From NCBI GenBank assembly GCA_016617855.1, contig JAECUM010003186.1, forward strand, positions 21,278 to 85,277: DNA of 64,000 nt, written 5' to 3'. Positions 60,541 through 64,000 of the stretch are shown in pieces (position 1 is the stretch's first letter; each line of letters starts with the position of its first letter). The notes beneath the pieces are model-generated. The model saw only the letters and a list, made by a program, of their open reading frames with translations. It was not told the DNA's origin and did not search any database. The position numbers were made by a program, and so were the translations under genes. This DNA comes from Megalonaias nervosa (taxonomy: Eukaryota > Mollusca > Bivalvia > Unionida > Unionidae).

Positions 60541-61620
60541 TAAGTGGGGCGATAGGGCCCTCATGATGCCAAAGAAGGAAAATCAGCCTGGGGTGATATG
60601 GCCCCCAAATTTATAGGCCAAAATGGCACAGCCTGGGGTGATATGGCCCCCAAGAGTAATTATGGGTGAATAGGAATGGAACCGGTGGGATGACGCCATG
60701 GTACTGGACACTTGCAACAATGTTGCAAGTGGCTGGCCTGAATACGCGTGGCTACTACTCTAGGTAGAGACAAACACAATAGAGAGATAGAGACATATAC
60801 AAGACATATATAGATTGATGAACATCAATCTATCATACGTAAATTATACAACCGACTAAAAACTTTATTTAGGCAGGAAAGAATAAATATCTTCTCGAGG
60901 CAATTGACTGATTCATTATATATAAATTATACAACCGACTATAAAAAAATTTAGGCAAGAAAGAATAAATCTTTTCGAGGCAGATGAAAATGACCCTGAA
61001 AAGGGCCTTTGGGTTCTTCTTCTATTGTCTCCATTTCTTCCACCAGTTCTTCACTTTTCCAATAATTCCTTGCTTCTTCTTTTTTTCGTCTGGCATCCAG
61101 TCAGGATGTCCCATTGCTCTCAATGTATCCTGCACCTTGATCCAGTTATTGTTCAGTCTCTCAAACTCCTCTTTTTTCTTTCTGTTTTCTTTCTCCTTTC
61201 TCTCTTTTGTCCGTGTCTCTTTGATTTTCTTCACTTCTACTTCCATTACCTTTCTCATCATGTCTTCGGCTTTATTTTAACTGGTCCAACCCCACTGGAC
61301 AAAGGACCACTCGGTAAAATTGACTATGTCTTGCAAAGAGCACCTTTTCTTCTTCTTCTTTTTCTCATCCTTCCATCTATTTTTAGCTACAACTTGTAGA
61401 AATTCCTTTGGAAAAGCCCACTATCTAGTTATAGCATCAATTTGTGTGGCGTTCCTGTTTAAAAACCCCAGTATCTATTTATATCTACAACATGTGGAAA
61501 AACCCAAGTCTATATTTACAGTCTCAAACTTTCCAGTTTCAATGACGTCACTGTACTCCACACTAGGGAAATAATGGCAACAGTGTTGCAAGTGGCTGAC
61601 TTGAATACGCCCTGCTGTAG
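60541..61620. repeat. Local direct repeats
   Basis: Three repeats are visible. CAGCCTGGGGTGATATGGCC occurs twice (about 60585 and 60630). AAATTATACAACCGACTA plus the following ~60 bp occurs twice in tandem (about 60841-60905 and 60925-60982). TGTTGCAAGTGGCTG plus about 30 bp recurs at 60722 and 61582. A minus-strand lysine/glutamate-rich frame (61261-61022, 79 codons, ending KNWWKKWRQ) lies between the outer pair. Confidence 0.6.
61022..61261 (-). CDS. Lys/Glu-rich coiled-coil frame, unrecognised
   Basis: The frame begins MMRKVMEVEVKKIKETRTKE, is almost wholly charged coiled coil, and ends with a tryptophan-rich basic tail (GKVKNWWKKW) after a DTLRAMGHPDWMPDEKKK segment. The complementary strand is pyrimidine-rich, so the frame could be a composition artefact. 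The non-repetitive HPDWMPDE middle argues for some real coding origin. It is on the same strand as the coiled-coil frame at 63031-62564 and may be its eroded partner. Confidence 0.3.
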   Translation of the reverse strand: MMRKVMEVEVKKIKETRTKERKEKENRKKKEEFERLNNNWIKVQDTLRAMGHPDWMPDEKKKKQGIIGKVKNWWKKWRQ

Positions 61621-61734
61621 GTAAGTAGATGATATGAATTTGTTATGGATAAAGGGAGTTTTATAGGGACAAAGAGCAATACACACAATAAAGAAAGGAA
61701 GAAAGAAAAAAAAAACTAATATCTACTAACCACA

Positions 61735-62400
61735 CAGAAGGGAAGAGAAGAACAAATAAACACACACACTCTACTATCCACACAGACGGGAAGAGAAGAA
61801 AAAGCACACCATATTTGCTATCCACACAAACGTACGCCAATGCATATAAAACACTATACTATCCACACAAACGGGAAGAGAAGAAAAACAAACACACCAT
61901 ACTTACTATCCACACAAACGTACGCGAATGCATAAAATACACCATATTTACTATCCACACAAATGAACGCGAATGCATAAAACACATACTCTACTATCCA
62001 CACAAACGGGAAGAGAAAAAAAAAAAAACATACCATATCTACTATCCACACAAACGTACGGGAACGCATAAAACACACAATACTTACTATCCACATAAAC
62101 GGACGGGAACGTATAAAACACACACCCCGTACTATCGACACAAACGAACGCGAACGCGTAAAACACAGCATATCTACTATCCACACAAACGGACGCGAAT
62201 GCATAAAACACACCATACCTACTCTCCACACAAACGTACGCGAATGCATAAAACACACACACTATACTATCCATACAGACGGGAAGAGAAGAAAAATCAC
62301 GCCATACGTATTATCCACACAAACGTACGCGAGCGCAAAAAACACATACTATACTATCCACACAAACGTACGCGAACGCAAAACACACACACATACACAC
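61735..62400. repeat. Minisatellite of CTATCCACACAAACG units
   Basis: About fifteen imperfect units of roughly 40-55 bp share CTATCCACACAAACG, then either GGAAGAGAAGAAAAA or TACGCGAATGCATAAAACAC, then an ACCATA spacer. Two unit types alternate irregularly. Frames through it on both strands (up to 197 codons) stay open because of the repeat structure. Confidence 0.9.
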
Positions 62401-62563
62401 ATCATTAAACGAGTGAGTGTTTATAGTGACACTACTCTACATTCACACAAATTGGCATATTGAATATTGTCTCTTTTCTAGAGATCTGGTTAGCCCTGAG
62501 AATTGCTGTTTTTAGAACTTCAGATGCACCTGGCTAATGGTTACACCTCCCAGGTCTGGCTCC

Positions 62564-63031
62564 TCAGACACAACGTCTGTTCCAGTCATGCTCCCAGTTC
62601 AACCTTTCTCTTGGAAGCGCAGAAGGAGGTTCAGTGGCTTCACTATCCCACTCCTTCGTTTGTGGAATAGTGAAGATTTGTTCCCTCTGTGTTCTTCTAT
62701 GCCACACTCGTGGATGCTGTGGCCTCCTTGCTTCCTCTGCATCCTGTACTGGTTGTTGTTGTTGTTGTTGTGGTTGTGGCTGTGGTTGAGGTGGTGGTAC
62801 TGGTTGTGGAGGTGTCCCCACCTCAGGCTTCACTTCACACACAGGTCTCATTATGAGGTGAGGTAGGATCCCTCTCTTCATTTCCTTCTCCTCTTCTTTC
62901 TTCCTCTTCTTCTCTTCATCTTCTATCCTAGCTTCCTCCGCTATGGCCTCCACGGCCAGTTCGTCTAGCAGCTGCCTGGCATACTCCAGGTGCATCTGAA
63001 GTTCCAGTAACTTTGCAAATCTGTTACTCAT
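62564..63031 (-). CDS. Coiled-coil, P/Q-rich protein; possible transposon N-terminal region
   Basis: The likely start is the internal ATG at 63031 (MSNRFAKLLELQMHLEYARQ). Upstream in-frame sequence is probably 5' UTR. An amphipathic coiled coil (LLDELAVEAIAEEARIEDEE) passes into a K/E-rich segment, then a (PQ)n/Q-tract, then EEARRPQHPRVWHRRTQRE. The RRPxxxRVWxRxxxxR pattern after an acidic coiled coil recalls the N-terminus of PIF/Harbinger-type proteins in marine invertebrates. No DDE domain follows, so this is a weak inference. The frame stops at 62564, possibly after a frameshift. Confidence 0.4.
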   Translation of the reverse strand: MSNRFAKLLELQMHLEYARQLLDELAVEAIAEEARIEDEEKKRKKEEEKEMKRGILPHLIMRPVCEVKPEVGTPPQPVPPPQPQPQPQQQQQQPVQDAEEARRPQHPRVWHRRTQREQIFTIPQTKEWDSEATEPPSALPRERLNWEHDWNRRCV

Positions 63032-63199
63032 TTTCAATGTTGAAGAGTCAACGATGGTTAGCCAGACTGACGATCGCGCTGCATTATATACTTGAAGCAC
63101 AGACGTGAAGGTAAGCATCCACTGACTGACTGACTGAGAAGGATTAAAGTCGCCTATGCTAACTAAGAGTTTTTGCGACTCGTTAATGCTCAATTGTTG

Positions 63200-64000
63200 A
63201 GCTTTTTAATTGGTCGGTGTTTCAGGAATGATGCCGCAAAAACACCGCTTTTATGTACGATAATCGTACTTTTTAATTGTAAGTCAGGAGGTGGAAAGGA
63301 GGAAGGGGACCCGGCGGGGGACGCCAACCGCTGATGCCGTGTACGCTCGAAGGGGCCCGGACCGACGTGATTGTCAAATTCTGTCCAGTTGTGCTAGTGG
63401 ACGTTCCCTATCCCCAATATTGTGTGGGCCACCTGTGCAATTGATCTAAGTTTCTGAGTTGAAGATTGCCTATTTTATCCTTGTGTAGTTGGAATTTTGT
63501 GTACTAAGCGTACTGTTAATGGCGAAATTACACCAAATCAGCCGGGTGTCAGCAACCCTGTGGGGTTTTTTTTGGGGGGGGTTGGGGGGGTCACGCATTG
63601 TTAGTATTAGTTGTTGTTTTTGATGGCGGAGGGACTAAAGGATCAGGGTAGTTTTGTACGATGGTGTTATCGAATGAGGCCTTCTATTGCCAATAGAAGT
63701 GCCTCCCTTGTATATAAAAGTAGGGGGTGAGAGTAGAGATAGGGGGGTGGTGGTGGGTGGGGGGAAGGGGATTCTTGGTGGAAAATCTGTGGGCAACACA
63801 GGCTTGTTGTTTCCAGGATTCCACCCAGGTGTTGCTAGTATATTGTCCCTAGCACCTGTTTTAGGCCCCTTGTGTTACTAAAGGTTAGAGTGGAATAAGA
63901 GGAAAGTGAAGAGAGGGTTTATAGTGGAAAGTATTTGTTCAACATAGGCTTGTTGTACGCAGGATTCCACCTAGGTGTTCGCTATTTTGTTTTCCCTAGC
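63200..64000. other. G-rich and repeated end region without genes
   Basis: G-homopolymer-rich stretches occur at about 63564-63590 and 63740-63768. A ~145-bp unit (AACACAGGCTTGTTGT, GGATTCCACCCAGGTGTT, CCCTAGC) occurs twice, near 63795-63850 and 63940-64000, and runs off the window. No coding signal. Confidence 0.6.

Noticed and set aside
61815..62408. 197-codon repetitive frame with HTNVRECIK units
   Set aside because: It is generated by the minisatellite. The opposite strand is equally open, and there is no non-repeat domain.

Overview
The window is metazoan genomic DNA. It is AT-rich, gene-poor and packed with mobile elements. A bivalve mollusc, or a close lophotrochozoan, fits best. Four signs point that way: tRNA-headed SINEs whose 3' half ends in the CCACC..TACTGGC..GCC / GGCGTTAA block common in molluscs, abundant (GA)n and (ACAT)n microsatellites, a Polinton/adintovirus-type element, and a phase-1 immunoglobulin exon gene. 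This assignment is inferred from sequence style alone. I see no rRNA, tRNA gene, CRISPR array or prokaryotic operon.

Region by region. (1) 1151-12265 is a complete-looking DNA transposon of about 11.1 kb. It starts TAGTCTG and ends CAGACTA, has ~1 kb terminal inverted repeats built from ~175-bp subrepeats, and is flanked by the perfect 9-bp direct repeat GGACGAGTA. Inside are a RecQ-like superfamily 2 helicase (minus strand) and a set of decayed plus-strand exons. No transposase was recognised. (2) 14.7-27.4 kb: two direct repeats (14720-16436 and 26128-27443), each carrying a ~44-bp minisatellite, bracket a decayed Polinton/Maverick (adintovirus-like) element at 17.7-25.4 kb. On the minus strand it has a fibre-like gene and three small genes. 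On the plus strand it has a packaging ATPase, a coiled-coil protein, capsid-associated-type ORFs, an adenain-type cysteine protease, a PLA2 domain and a DDE integrase with a chromodomain-like tail. No protein-primed PolB was found. tRNA-derived SINEs sit around it, two of them with clear target-site duplications. (3) 27.4-27.8 kb is a Ty3/gypsy RT fragment followed by a compound AC/AT/GA microsatellite. (4) 30.7-48.1 kb holds scattered LTR relics, a tyrosine-recombinase fragment (35.2-36.1 kb), a CR1/L2-type LINE 3' end (39.4-40.1 kb), two ~0.9-kb solo LTRs of one family in opposite orientations with 4-bp duplications, and long microsatellites. (5) 50.0-52.3 kb is a Ty3/gypsy remnant in which integrase C-terminal sequence lies upstream of RT, the Gmr1-type order. 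(6) 53.8-55.4 kb is the best host gene candidate: a signal-peptide exon followed by immunoglobulin-like exons, all joined in phase 1. (7) 56.7-59 kb is another LTR relic and a LINE reverse transcriptase relic. (8) 60.5-64 kb is repeat-rich, with a charged coiled-coil/polyQ-P ORF of unknown or possibly transposon origin and a minisatellite at 61.7-62.4 kb.

How the parts relate. The mobile-element proteins are fragments of self-contained replication or packaging systems, and nearly all are broken by stops or frameshifts. Only the Ig-like gene reads as an intact spliced host gene. The two most rewarding structures are the 9-bp-TSD helicase transposon and the Polinton remnant, in which the PLA2-like domain and the integrase share one open frame.
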